Assembly: GCA_964370715.1 (NCBI GenBank)
Contig: CAYJKJ010000013.1
Coordinates: forward strand, 17,963-81,962
Reading direction: 5' to 3'
Length of the DNA stretch: 64,000 nt
Origin: CAYJAY01 sp964370715
GTDB lineage: Bacteria; Bacillota; Clostridia; Oscillospirales; Ruminococcaceae
Part shown: piece after piece, positions 34,285 through 43,141 of the stretch
How the letters are laid out: each line of letters opens with the position of its first letter
Position numbering within the stretch: the first letter of the stretch is position 1
Notes under the pieces: generated by a model
What the model saw: only the letters and a program-made list of their open reading frames with translations
What the model was told of the DNA's origin: nothing
Database searches by the model: none
Translations under genes and position numbers: made by a program

Positions 34285-35304
34285 ATGAAGAATAAATTAG
34301 AGGGCATTTTAAGCGAAACAAAAAAAGCATTAGATTGCGCCAAATCAACAACGGAAGTTGACGAAATCCGGGTTAAGGTTGTTGGAAAAAAAGGAACACT
34401 AACCGAAATTTTAAAACAGATGGGCGGGCTTTCCGCCGAAGAACGCCCCCTTATGGGAAAGCTTGTTAACGAAACACGAGCAGAGATTGAACAAAAAATC
34501 ACCGAAACAAAAAACACGCTACAAAAAAAGCAAACTCTTGCAGCTCTTCAAGAGGAAAGGATAGATGTAACCCTTCCCGGCTCAGTCCCCGAATTTGGCA
34601 AACGTCATCCTCTGCAACAGGTTCTTGATGAAATAAAAGAGATATTCCTTGGAATGGGGTTCGATGTTGTTGAAGGACCCGAAGTTGAATATGATAAATA
34701 TAACTTTGAGCTTTTAAACATCCCTAAATGGCACCCCGCTCGAGATACTCAAGACACATTTTATATCAACGACAACATTCTTTTAAGAACCCAAACTTCC
34801 CCGATGCAAGCTAGAACGATGCTTTCGCAAAAACCCCCTATCAGAGTTATCGTTCCGGGAAGGGTTTTTCGTTCCGACGCAGTTGACGCAACCCACAGCC
34901 CGATATTCCACCAAATTGAAGGCTTGGTTGTCGACAAGAACATCCGAATGACCGACCTTAAAGGAACTCTCGAAGTTTTCGCTAAAAAACTATATGGCGA
35001 GGACAGCAAAGTTCGTTTTCGCCCCCACCACTTCCGTTTCACCGAACCTTCCGCCGAGATGGACGCAACTTGTTTTCTTTGCAAAGGCGAGGGTTGCAGG
35101 CTCTGTAAAGGTGAGGGATTTATCGAAATATTGGGTTGCGGAATGGTTCACCCAAAAGTTCTTAGCGATTGCGGAATCGATCCCGAGGAATATTCCGGAT
35201 TTGCGTTTGGAATGGGGCTTGATCGAATGACGATGATGAGATACGGCATAGATGATCTTAGGCTTTTGTTTGATCCCGATATGCGTTTTCTCTCGCAATT
35301 TTAA
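34285..35304 (+). CDS. pheS: Phenylalanyl-tRNA synthetase alpha subunit
   Basis: 339 residues. An N-terminal coiled coil (about 1-85) is followed by the class II catalytic core with HPLQQVLDEIKEIFLGMGFDVVEGPEVE, HPARDTQDTFY and the motif 3-like GFAFGMGLDRMTMMRYGIDDLR near the end. A cysteine-rich CFLCKGEGCRLCKGEG insert (about 258-273) is seen, as in many bacterial PheS. The start at 34285 is chosen because GGAGG lies 8 bases upstream; an in-frame TTG at 34270 overlaps that site. Expression depends on the T-box leader. It pairs with pheT, 27 bases downstream, to form the alpha2-beta2 enzyme. Confidence 0.97.
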   Translation: MKNKLEGILSETKKALDCAKSTTEVDEIRVKVVGKKGTLTEILKQMGGLSAEERPLMGKLVNETRAEIEQKITETKNTLQKKQTLAALQEERIDVTLPGSVPEFGKRHPLQQVLDEIKEIFLGMGFDVVEGPEVEYDKYNFELLNIPKWHPARDTQDTFYINDNILLRTQTSPMQARTMLSQKPPIRVIVPGRVFRSDAVDATHSPIFHQIEGLVVDKNIRMTDLKGTLEVFAKKLYGEDSKVRFRPHHFRFTEPSAEMDATCFLCKGEGCRLCKGEGFIEILGCGMVHPKVLSDCGIDPEEYSGFAFGMGLDRMTMMRYGIDDLRLLFDPDMRFLSQF

Positions 35305-35331
35305 TATAGAAAAAAGGAGTGTAAATTAAAT

Positions 35332-37713
35332 ATGAAACTACCGATAAGTTGGATTAAACAATATACCGATATAGATGTTAGCAACAAAGAATTTGTCGCT
35401 CGTATGACGATGACGGGGACTATGGTTGAGGGTTTTTCGAAACTTGTTCCCGAACTTTCAAACATAATAACCGGAAAAATTTCGGCTATAGAAAAACATA
35501 AAGACAGCGATAAACTCTGGGTTTGTTCTGTTGATGTCGGAAACAAACAAAACTTAACAATTGTAACAGGTGCGCAAAACCTTAAACAGGGCGATATCGT
35601 TCCGGTAGCGGTCGATGGCGCAACTATTTTCGAGGGTAAAGAGATAGTAACAAGCGAACTCCGTGGGGTTAAAAGCGAGGGTATGCTCTGTTCTCTTGGA
35701 GAATTGGGGCTAACCGAACGTGATTACCCCGATTGTATTGAAGACGGAATAATGGTTCTTCCGTCTGACACTAAAATTGGAATTGATGCTATCAACCTTT
35801 TGGGTCTTGATGAAATTATCTATGACTTTGATATAACTTCAAACCGCCCCGACTGCCTTTGTGCTACCGGCGTTGCTCGAGAGGTTGCCGCATCGTTTGA
35901 AAAGGAATTTAAGCTTGAAACACCGACAGTCAACAAAACTTTCGGCGATGTTTCAACGATGCTTAAAGTAACCAACGAAACCCCCGACACCTGTTTAAGA
36001 TACACCGGCGCAGTTGTCGACAACGTTCGTGTTGCCCCCTCCCCCGAATGGTTAAGAAGATTTATCCGTGGGATAGGAATGAGGCCGGTTAACAACATCG
36101 TTGATATAACAAACTTTGTTATGTATGAATACAACCAACCTATGCACGCCTTTGACCTAAAAAACATCAAAGACGGACACATTATTATAAGAAAAGCAAA
36201 ACAAGGGGAAACAATCGAAACTCTCGACGGAGTTGAAAGAACCCTTTCGAGCGACATGACGGTTATTGCCGACCCCGAAAAACCCATCGGTATCGCCGGA
36301 ATTATGGGTGGCGAATACAGCGGAACATACGACGACACCAAAACCGTTATATTTGAATCGGCTATGTTTGACGGGCCAAACGTTAGAAAATCTTCAAAAA
36401 CTCTAGGACTTCGCACCGATGCTTCGGGGCATTTTGAAAAAGGCCTTGACCCACAAAGCACCGTTCCTGCGGTTATGCGAGCTTTGCAACTTGTTGAAAT
36501 GCTAGATGCCGGAGATGTTGTTAAAGGTTTGGTCGACATCAAAGGAACTATCGAAGATATGCCGGTTATTAAACTTGAGCCGGATAAAATCAACGCTCTG
36601 CTCGGAACTGATATCTCAAAAGATTTCATGATAAAAACCCTTAAATCTCTTGAATTTATCGTTTCAGATGACGAAACAACCGTTACGCCACCTTCGTTCC
36701 GTGCCGATGTTGAAGGAATGGCTGACCTTGCGGAAGAAATAGCGAGAATATATGGTTTCGACGTTATCCCATCGACCGTTATGGACGGCATTGCTTCCGC
36801 TCGCCCGACCGAAAGACAAAGATTTGATCGAAAACTGGTTTCCACCGCAATATCTTGCGGACTGTTTGAGATAAACACTTATTCTTTCATGAGCCCAAAG
36901 ATGCTAGATCTTCTGTTGCTCCCCGAAAACTCCCCTCTTCGCAAAGCCGTTGTCATTAGCAACCCGTTCGGCGAGGACACCTCTCTCATGAGAACAACAG
37001 CTCTGCCTTCGATGCTTGAAGGGCTTTCGAGAAACAAAAACGCAAGAACTGCAAACTGCGGAATTTTCGAAATGGCAACCGAATATATAGCAAACGACGA
37101 CAGCAAAAAGCTTCCGAACGAACCTAAAAACCTAATAATCGGCGGATATGGCAACCTCGATTTCTTCAAACTCAAAGGTATTGTCAACGCTCTTTTTGCA
37201 GCGGCATTTATCTATGATATGGAATATGTAGCTTTAAAAGACTGCCCCTATTACCACCCCGGAAGAGCGGCTAGCATAAAAGTTTTTGGCGAAACTGTTG
37301 CAACAATTGGCGAAATCCACCCCGACGTTATCAAAAACTTTGACGCAGCGCCACATTCAGTTGTAGCACAAATAGATGTTGAGAAACTGTTCTTATGCCG
37401 CAACCCGGAAAACAAATATAAACACCTGCCGAAATATCCGGCAACAACTCGTGACCTAGCGCTTGTTTGTGACAGGGATATCGAGAGCGCAACTATAGAA
37501 AAAATCCTCAAAGAAACCTGCAAACAATATCTTGAAACTATCTCTCTTTTCGATATCTACACCGGAGAAGGTATCGGAGAAAACAAACGAAGCTTAGCAT
37601 ACAGCCTTGTTCTAAGGGATAAAACAAAAACATTAACCGATCAACTTGTAGACACATTAATCGCCGAAAGCCTTGAAAAGCTTAAATCTATCGATGTAGT
37701 GTTGAGGGGTTAA
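35332..37713 (+). CDS. pheT: Phenylalanyl-tRNA synthetase beta subunit
   Basis: 793 residues, the usual length. It has an N-terminal tRNA-binding EMAP-like domain (about 40-150; VCSVDVGNKQNLTIVTGAQN), a B3/B4 editing region with HAFDLKNI and GIMGGEYSG, B5, the catalytic-like core and a C-terminal ferredoxin-like anticodon-binding domain (about 700-793; KYPATTRDLALV). It completes the synthetase made with PheS. AAGGAG precedes the ATG. A terminator follows 18 bases after the stop. The 352-codon frame on the opposite strand is a by-product of its codon use. Confidence 0.97.
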   Translation: MKLPISWIKQYTDIDVSNKEFVARMTMTGTMVEGFSKLVPELSNIITGKISAIEKHKDSDKLWVCSVDVGNKQNLTIVTGAQNLKQGDIVPVAVDGATIFEGKEIVTSELRGVKSEGMLCSLGELGLTERDYPDCIEDGIMVLPSDTKIGIDAINLLGLDEIIYDFDITSNRPDCLCATGVAREVAASFEKEFKLETPTVNKTFGDVSTMLKVTNETPDTCLRYTGAVVDNVRVAPSPEWLRRFIRGIGMRPVNNIVDITNFVMYEYNQPMHAFDLKNIKDGHIIIRKAKQGETIETLDGVERTLSSDMTVIADPEKPIGIAGIMGGEYSGTYDDTKTVIFESAMFDGPNVRKSSKTLGLRTDASGHFEKGLDPQSTVPAVMRALQLVEMLDAGDVVKGLVDIKGTIEDMPVIKLEPDKINALLGTDISKDFMIKTLKSLEFIVSDDETTVTPPSFRADVEGMADLAEEIARIYGFDVIPSTVMDGIASARPTERQRFDRKLVSTAISCGLFEINTYSFMSPKMLDLLLLPENSPLRKAVVISNPFGEDTSLMRTTALPSMLEGLSRNKNARTANCGIFEMATEYIANDDSKKLPNEPKNLIIGGYGNLDFFKLKGIVNALFAAAFIYDMEYVALKDCPYYHPGRAASIKVFGETVATIGEIHPDVIKNFDAAPHSVVAQIDVEKLFLCRNPENKYKHLPKYPATTRDLALVCDRDIESATIEKILKETCKQYLETISLFDIYTGEGIGENKRSLAYSLVLRDKTKTLTDQLVDTLIAESLEKLKSIDVVLRG

Positions 37714-37730
37714 TCGATAAGCGGTCTTTT

Positions 37731-37775
37731 AACAGAGGTTATGACAGATCAATGATTTGTCATAACCTGTTTTTT
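37731..37775 (+). terminator. Terminator of pheST
   Basis: AGGTTATGACA and TTGTCATAACCT form the stem (about 37736-37768), followed by GTTTTTT. Confidence 0.9.
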
Positions 37776-37916
37776 GCGGCAAATTTTAGCCATCTTTAAT
37801 CTTCAATTTTTATTTAAAATTCCCATCACAAAAAAACGTATACTTTTAAAAATATATAGTGTATCATATTAACCACAACATAGATAATTAAATCACAGTT
37901 TAAGGAAAAACAACAA

Positions 37917-39305
37917 ATGAGTAGTAATTCAAATAAACTCGGCAATATGCCGGTTGGCAAACTTCTTATATCGATGTCGTTGCCGCTTATGATCTCGATG
38001 CTAACGATGTCGCTTTATAACATTGTAGACGGCATATATGTTTCGATGATTTCGGAAAACGCCCTAACCGCAACAACGCTCTCGTTCCCGATTCAGGTTC
38101 TAAGGCTAGCCTTTGCTATCGGAACGGCGGTCGGTATGAACTCTATCGTTTCGAGAAGGCTCGGAGAGGGCAACACAAAAGAAGCCTCAAACGCCGCTAC
38201 CCATGGGGTGGTGTTAACGCTGTTAACGTCAATACTATTTATAGTTTTCGGGCTGTTTTTTGTAGGTGATTTTTTCACGCTTTTTTCAAATGACAGCGAA
38301 ATAATCGGAATGGGAACGGAATATCTAACGATAGTTACCCTCTTTAGCCCGTTTATGTTCATGACAATTATGTCGGAAAGACAGCTCCAATCGACGGGGC
38401 TTGTTATATACAGTATGTTGGCGCAAGGCTTGGGCGCAATAACAAACATCATTCTTGACCCAATATTCATCTTCGGCATCGACGGAGTTATTCCTGCATA
38501 TGGAATAACGGGGGCGGCTATTGCAACAGTTATTGGCGAGATGTCGTCCTGCACAATAGCTGTTTGTTTCAACTATTTCAAAAACAAAGATCTTAGAATT
38601 AACCTTATAAAATTCAAATGGAACTTTGCAACGGTTAAAGATATCTATCGTGTCGGCATTCCATCGATAGTTCTCCAAATGGTCGGAACGGTTATGACGA
38701 TGGGTATGAACATTATCTTATTAAGATATTCAACCACCGCCGTTGCTATGTTCGGTATATATTTTAAACTGCAAAGTTTTGTTTTTCTTCCAATCTTCGG
38801 AATGATGCAAGGGTTTGTTTCGATAGTTGCCTATAACTTTGGCGCAAAAAACAAACAAAGAATAGATTATATCTTAAAGCTTGTTAGAATTTCGGCAGTC
38901 TGTATAGCAGCGCTTTTCACCCTTGTTTTCCTTTTGTTCGCAAAACAGCTTTTGATGATATTCAGCGCAAGCGACGAGATGATAGCTATCGGCGTTCCGG
39001 CGCTTCGCATAATCTGCCTAGGATTTATGCCGGCAGCGTTCTCGATAACCTGTGGAACGTTTTCCGAAGGTTTAGGCGTTGGAACAACCTCTTTGATAAG
39101 CTCAATAATGCGCCAACTTGTTGCAATACTCCCGCTAGCATATCTATTTTCACTGTTGTTCACGATAGATTTCGTCTGGTTTGCGTTTGTCATTTCGGAA
39201 GCTGTTTCGCTTCTAGTTTCATACTTCCTTTCAAAACGAGTTTATAACAAAAAAATCCTCCCTCTTGAGCATCAAGGAGAGCTAGATGAAATATCAGCAA
39301 CTTAA
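37917..39305 (+). CDS. MATE family efflux transporter
   Basis: 462 residues with about twelve membrane helices in two similar halves. The first begins MPVGKLLISMSLPLMISMLTMSLYNIVDGIYVS, the standard opening of prokaryotic MATE proteins; the second begins RVGIPSIVLQMVGTVMTMGMNIIL. These export cationic drugs or metabolites in exchange for Na+ or H+. The substrate is unknown. The last 20 bases overlap folC, and AAGGAAAAAC before the ATG supports the start. Confidence 0.92.
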   Translation: MSSNSNKLGNMPVGKLLISMSLPLMISMLTMSLYNIVDGIYVSMISENALTATTLSFPIQVLRLAFAIGTAVGMNSIVSRRLGEGNTKEASNAATHGVVLTLLTSILFIVFGLFFVGDFFTLFSNDSEIIGMGTEYLTIVTLFSPFMFMTIMSERQLQSTGLVIYSMLAQGLGAITNIILDPIFIFGIDGVIPAYGITGAAIATVIGEMSSCTIAVCFNYFKNKDLRINLIKFKWNFATVKDIYRVGIPSIVLQMVGTVMTMGMNIILLRYSTTAVAMFGIYFKLQSFVFLPIFGMMQGFVSIVAYNFGAKNKQRIDYILKLVRISAVCIAALFTLVFLLFAKQLLMIFSASDEMIAIGVPALRIICLGFMPAAFSITCGTFSEGLGVGTTSLISSIMRQLVAILPLAYLFSLLFTIDFVWFAFVISEAVSLLVSYFLSKRVYNKKILPLEHQGELDEISAT

Positions 39306-40578
39306 CGATTTAATAAAAAACAGTTCAAGACCCGGTAGTGTTCCGGGTCTTGAACGAGTTATTAAGCTTTGTTCCGTTTTGGGCAACCCACAAGACAGCT
39401 TAAACTTTATCCACGTTGCCGGAACAAACGGCAAAGGCTCTGTTTGCTCTTTTCTCGAAAGCGTCTACACTGAAGCCGGGTTCAAGGTTGGCTTTTATAG
39501 CTCCCCTCATCTTGTCGAACTAAACGAGAGATATCGAATTAACAAAAAAGATATATCCGATATCAAGCTTGTAGAGCTTTTAACCGATATTACAAAAATT
39601 TGCGAAACTTTGACCGATAAACCAACGGAATTTGAAATCCTAACGGCGGCGGCTTTTTTATATTTTAAGAAAAACAACTGCGATATCGTCATACTTGAAA
39701 CGGGTCTTGGCGGAAGATTTGATGCAACCAACATTATCAAAAGCCCTCTTTGCTCGGTTATAACCTCGATCTCTATCGACCACACCGATTTTCTCGGAAA
39801 CGACCTTAAACAGATTGCATATGAAAAAGCTGGCATAATAAAGCCGGGGTCTTGCGTCGTTTTGGGGGATTTCGAAAAGGCTCGGCAGTTTATAATAGAC
39901 TACGCTAAAAGTGTTGGTCAAGAGATAACGACGGTAGACAAAGATTTAATCATCGATCTTTTTCATTCAACAAACTATCAACAATTTGAATACAAAAACA
40001 CAGCTTATCAAATTAACCTTATCGGAAAACATCAGCTCCAAAACGCCGCTATCGCTATCGAAACGATAGCCACAATAAACGAAACTAATCAAAAGTTTTC
40101 GGTTTCTGAACAAGATATTAAGGATGGGTTGTTACAAACGCAGTGGAATGCTCGTTTTCAACTGTTTGAAACGAAAGGCAAAACAATTATCCTAGACGGC
40201 GCCCACAATGTTTCGGGAGCAAAAAGCCTTTGCAATTCAGTTAAACGCCATTTTGAAAACAAAAATTTTGCGATCGTAACCGGTATATTAAAAGATAAAG
40301 AATGGGAAAAGATTATCGACCATCTTGTTTCAATATCAAACGATTTCTATATAATAACCCCTAATAATGCAAGAGCTTTATTAAAAGAAGATATATATAA
40401 TTACATTATAAGCAAACATAACGTTAACGCTAATGTCGAAAGTTCCCTTTCGGATGCCGTTGAAAAAGCGCTAGACAGCGATAACGACGGAATCATCGTG
40501 TGTGGGTCGCTATATCTTGCGGGTGAGTTTCTTGAACAAAAAATTCAAAAAAACCTAAACAAATGCGAAAAACAATAA
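39286..40578 (+). CDS. folC: Folylpolyglutamate synthase / dihydrofolate synthase
   Basis: A 430-residue ATP-dependent ligase of the Mur family. The P-loop GTNGKGSVCSFLES starts at 46, followed by SSPHLVELNERYRIN (about 66-80), LETGLGGRFDATN (about 139-151) and ILDGAHNVSGAK near 304-315. It adds glutamate to folates so that they stay in the cell, and may also make dihydrofolate. It starts inside the MATE gene with AAGGAGAG upstream. Near its start the coding sequence contains a very stable 13-bp hairpin (39323-39355). Confidence 0.95.
   Translation: MKYQQLNDLIKNSSRPGSVPGLERVIKLCSVLGNPQDSLNFIHVAGTNGKGSVCSFLESVYTEAGFKVGFYSSPHLVELNERYRINKKDISDIKLVELLTDITKICETLTDKPTEFEILTAAAFLYFKKNNCDIVILETGLGGRFDATNIIKSPLCSVITSISIDHTDFLGNDLKQIAYEKAGIIKPGSCVVLGDFEKARQFIIDYAKSVGQEITTVDKDLIIDLFHSTNYQQFEYKNTAYQINLIGKHQLQNAAIAIETIATINETNQKFSVSEQDIKDGLLQTQWNARFQLFETKGKTIILDGAHNVSGAKSLCNSVKRHFENKNFAIVTGILKDKEWEKIIDHLVSISNDFYIITPNNARALLKEDIYNYIISKHNVNANVESSLSDAVEKALDSDNDGIIVCGSLYLAGEFLEQKIQKNLNKCEKQ
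39323..39355 (+). repeat. Perfect 13-bp hairpin inside the folC coding region
   Basis: GTTCAAGACCCGG (39323-39335), a 7-base loop and the exact complement (39343-39355), codons 13-24 of folC. There is no U-run, so it is not a terminator. In the mRNA it would fold just after the ribosome start region. Confidence 0.75.
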
Positions 40579-40697
40579 AAACAACAGCATTTACCCGATA
40601 TATTCACATTTCGCTTGATTTTAACGCTTTAGCATAGTAGCGTGATAAAATAATAAAGTGTATAATACATTCATACTAAAAAAAGAGGAAAGATATT

Positions 40698-41477
40698 ATG
40701 AAAAAATCAACACTATTAAAACTAATGGCAGTAACATTAACGGCGCTTCTCCTATTCACAGCTTGCACAGGATCAACCGAAGCGGAACAAACTCAGTTTG
40801 TTCTAGGGCTAGACGACAGCTTCCCCCCAATGGGATTTCGTGATGAAAACAACGATATCGTAGGATACGACATCGACATCGCAACGGAAGTTTGCGAAAG
40901 GCTCGGAATGGAACTTGTTCTTCAACCGATTGAATGGGCAAACAAAGAAAACGAACTCAACGCAGGAAATGTAGACGCTATCTGGAACGGCATGACGATA
41001 ACTCCCCAACGTCAAGAAGATATGCTCATGACCGATGGATACCTTGAAAACGCTATCGTTTTGGTTGTTAAGGATGACAGCGGAATCGCTGCAAAAGCCG
41101 ACCTTTCGGGCAAAATCGTTGGCGTTCAAACCGGATCTTCGGGCGAAGAAGCTTTGCAAAAAGATGATATCTTTGCAGAACTAGGCGAAGTTATCCAAAG
41201 CGCAGATTATGTAACGTTGCTTCAAGACCTTGACATCGGTAGAATCGATGCAATAGCAATCGACGTTGTAACAGCCAACTACTACATCAAAGAAAACAAC
41301 TCTCCGTTTACCGTTCTTGAAGAAAAACTAGTTCCGGAAGAATACGGAATCGGTTTCCAAAAAGATAACCAAGAACTTTATGACCTAGTTGTCGGCGCTT
41401 TGAACGAGATGAAAGACGACGGAACATGGGCAGAGATTTCGGAAAAATGGTTCGGAACAGACACCGTTATATTCTAA
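40698..41477 (+). CDS. Amino-acid ABC transporter, substrate-binding lipoprotein
   Basis: 259 residues with a signal peptide and lipobox FTAC (Cys23), then a periplasmic-binding-protein type II domain: LGLDDSFPPMGFRDENNDIVGYDIDIATEV, IWNGMTITPQR and VGVQTGSSGEEAL. These are signatures of polar amino-acid binding proteins, often for cystine, glutamine or arginine. The exact ligand is not readable. It is membrane-anchored outside the cell and feeds the permease and ATPase encoded next. AGAGGAAAG precedes the ATG, and a hairpin at 41536-41557 follows. Confidence 0.92.
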   Translation: MKKSTLLKLMAVTLTALLLFTACTGSTEAEQTQFVLGLDDSFPPMGFRDENNDIVGYDIDIATEVCERLGMELVLQPIEWANKENELNAGNVDAIWNGMTITPQRQEDMLMTDGYLENAIVLVVKDDSGIAAKADLSGKIVGVQTGSSGEEALQKDDIFAELGEVIQSADYVTLLQDLDIGRIDAIAIDVVTANYYIKENNSPFTVLEEKLVPEEYGIGFQKDNQELYDLVVGALNEMKDDGTWAEISEKWFGTDTVIF

Positions 41478-41535
41478 GCTAAAAACGTTTAACCTTAATA
41501 AAACTCAAAAAAATAATAGATTTCATCAACTGAAT

Positions 41536-41557
41536 GGGCAGGCTTTAAAGCCTGTCC
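41536..41557 (+). repeat. 11-bp palindrome between binding-protein and permease genes
   Basis: GGGCAGGCTTT is followed directly by AAAGCCTGTCC. Without a U-run it probably slows transcription or protects the upstream mRNA end, which would favour more binding protein than permease. Confidence 0.6.
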
Positions 41558-41638
41558 GCAGTTTATGTATATTGAAAAAATCTAAACTTTTATCTCAACT
41601 TTTCCCTGAAACTAAAACATTAAAAAGGAACTGCAACG

Positions 41639-42295
41639 ATGGATTTTGCATATATTTGGAGCATCGTCACAAGGGTTTGCGATGGTCTAGGAAACACAAC
41701 GCTTTTATTTTTTATAACAATTCTAGCTTCACTTCCGCTAGGATTTATCGTTATGCTGCTCGCTAAAAGCAAGATAAAGATAATAAGCGTTGCAACAAAA
41801 ACATTTATATATGTAATGCGAAGCACTCCGCTAATGCTTCAACTTATGTTTATCTATTTTGGGCTTCCGTTTTTGCCGGTTGTCGGAGAATATCTTGTTC
41901 TCCAACGGTTTAATGCTGCGATAGTTGGGTTTATATTAAACTATTCCGCATATTTTGCCGAGATTTTCCGGGGCGGACTTCTCGCAGTTTCCAAAGGGCA
42001 ATATGAAGCAAGCTATGTTTTGGGGCTTTCTAAATGGCAGACGATGACAAGGATAGTTATTCCTCAAATGCTCCGTGTTTCGATGCCGTCGGTGTCAAAC
42101 GAAACGATAACGCTTGTTAAAGACACATCGCTAATGTATGCCGTTTCGGTTCCCGAAGTCTTGCATTTCACCAAAACCACCGTTAATGCAACGGGCGATA
42201 CATTTGCTTTTGTCGTTGCGGCGGTTATCTATTTGGTGTTTAATGCGGTGGTAACGTTTGTTATGAATCGAATCGAAAAAAGAATGGAATATTAA
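41639..42295 (+). CDS. Amino-acid ABC transporter, permease
   Basis: 218 residues with about five membrane helices. It has the HisM/GlnP-type features STPLMLQLMFIYFGLP at about 62-77 and the EAA loop EASYVLGLSKWQTMTRIVIPQMLR near 122-145, which docks onto the ATPase. It should form a homodimeric channel with the neighbouring binding protein and ATPase. AAAAGGAACTGC precedes the ATG. A gap of 161 bases with a hairpin separates it from the binding-protein gene. Confidence 0.93.
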   Translation: MDFAYIWSIVTRVCDGLGNTTLLFFITILASLPLGFIVMLLAKSKIKIISVATKTFIYVMRSTPLMLQLMFIYFGLPFLPVVGEYLVLQRFNAAIVGFILNYSAYFAEIFRGGLLAVSKGQYEASYVLGLSKWQTMTRIVIPQMLRVSMPSVSNETITLVKDTSLMYAVSVPEVLHFTKTTVNATGDTFAFVVAAVIYLVFNAVVTFVMNRIEKRMEY

Positions 42296-42332
42296 TTCTC
42301 TCTAGTTAAGAAAAAAGGAGCATAGTCTATAT

Positions 42333-43067
42333 ATGAACATATTGGAAGTTTCGGGTCTTGTGAAAAACTTCGACACCCTAGGTGTTTTAAAAGGGGTGTC
42401 TTTTGAGGTTGAACAAGGGGATGTTATAGCGATACTTGGCGAATCGGGTTCCGGAAAAAGCACATTGCTTCGCTGTTTAATCGGCCTTGAAGAGGTCGAC
42501 GGCGGTTCGGTTAGTTTTCTTGGAGAACAATATATTCAAAACGGAAAACCAAAAAGCCCCTCCAGCCTTCGAGAGGCAAATTCTAAAATGGGGATGGTTT
42601 TCCAACAATTTAATCTTTTTCCCCATTACACAGTTGCGCAAAACCTCATAAAACCCTACGAGATGACAGTTAAAGATAATTCGGATGCCAAAGAAAAATG
42701 TCAAAAGCTCCTTGAAAAAGTTGGGCTTTCGGACAAAACGGACGAATATCCAAGCCGACTTTCGGGCGGACAACAACAACGTGTTGCAATAGCAAGAGCG
42801 CTTATGAAACAACCTCAACTCATGTTGTTCGACGAGCCAACAAGCTCCCTCGACCCTCGTTTAACGGGGGAAGTTTTGCAGATTATGAAAAAATTAGCTA
42901 GCGAAAAAATGACGATGTTGGTCGTCACCCACGAAATAGCGTTTGCAATGGAAGCGGCTACAAAGGTTATATTCATGGCAGACGGCGTTATCGTTGAAGC
43001 CGGAACGCCGGAACAGGTTTTGAAAAACCCCAAAAACCAAGCTACCAGAAGCTTTCTAGGTCTTTAG
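42333..43067 (+). CDS. Amino-acid ABC transporter, ATP-binding protein
   Basis: A 244-residue GlnQ-type ATPase. Walker A GESGSGKST is at 36-44, the signature LSGGQQQRVAIARA at about 143-156, Walker B LMLFDEPTSSLDP at about 164-176, and the switch histidine in VVTHEIAFA at about 198-206. It powers the transporter made with the two preceding products. AAAAGGAGC precedes the ATG, and a terminator follows. Confidence 0.96.
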   Translation: MNILEVSGLVKNFDTLGVLKGVSFEVEQGDVIAILGESGSGKSTLLRCLIGLEEVDGGSVSFLGEQYIQNGKPKSPSSLREANSKMGMVFQQFNLFPHYTVAQNLIKPYEMTVKDNSDAKEKCQKLLEKVGLSDKTDEYPSRLSGGQQQRVAIARALMKQPQLMLFDEPTSSLDPRLTGEVLQIMKKLASEKMTMLVVTHEIAFAMEAATKVIFMADGVIVEAGTPEQVLKNPKNQATRSFLGL

Positions 43068-43086
43068 AAACTATCGTTGTAATTTT

Positions 43087-43125
43087 AAAAATGAGGTTGC
43101 AAAAAACACTTGCAACCTCATTTTT
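43087..43125. terminator. Bidirectional terminator between convergent genes
   Basis: A perfect 16-bp stem, AAAAATGAGGTTGCAA (43087-43102) with its complement (43110-43125), and T-runs on both strands. It serves the ABC transporter operon and the regulator gene 43142-44359. Confidence 0.95.
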
Positions 43126-43141
43126 GTATTAAATTCTATTG

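Noticed and set aside
35820..36878. 352-codon open frame on the minus strand inside pheT
   Set aside because: Entirely antisense to a strongly conserved synthetase gene; no ribosome-binding site.
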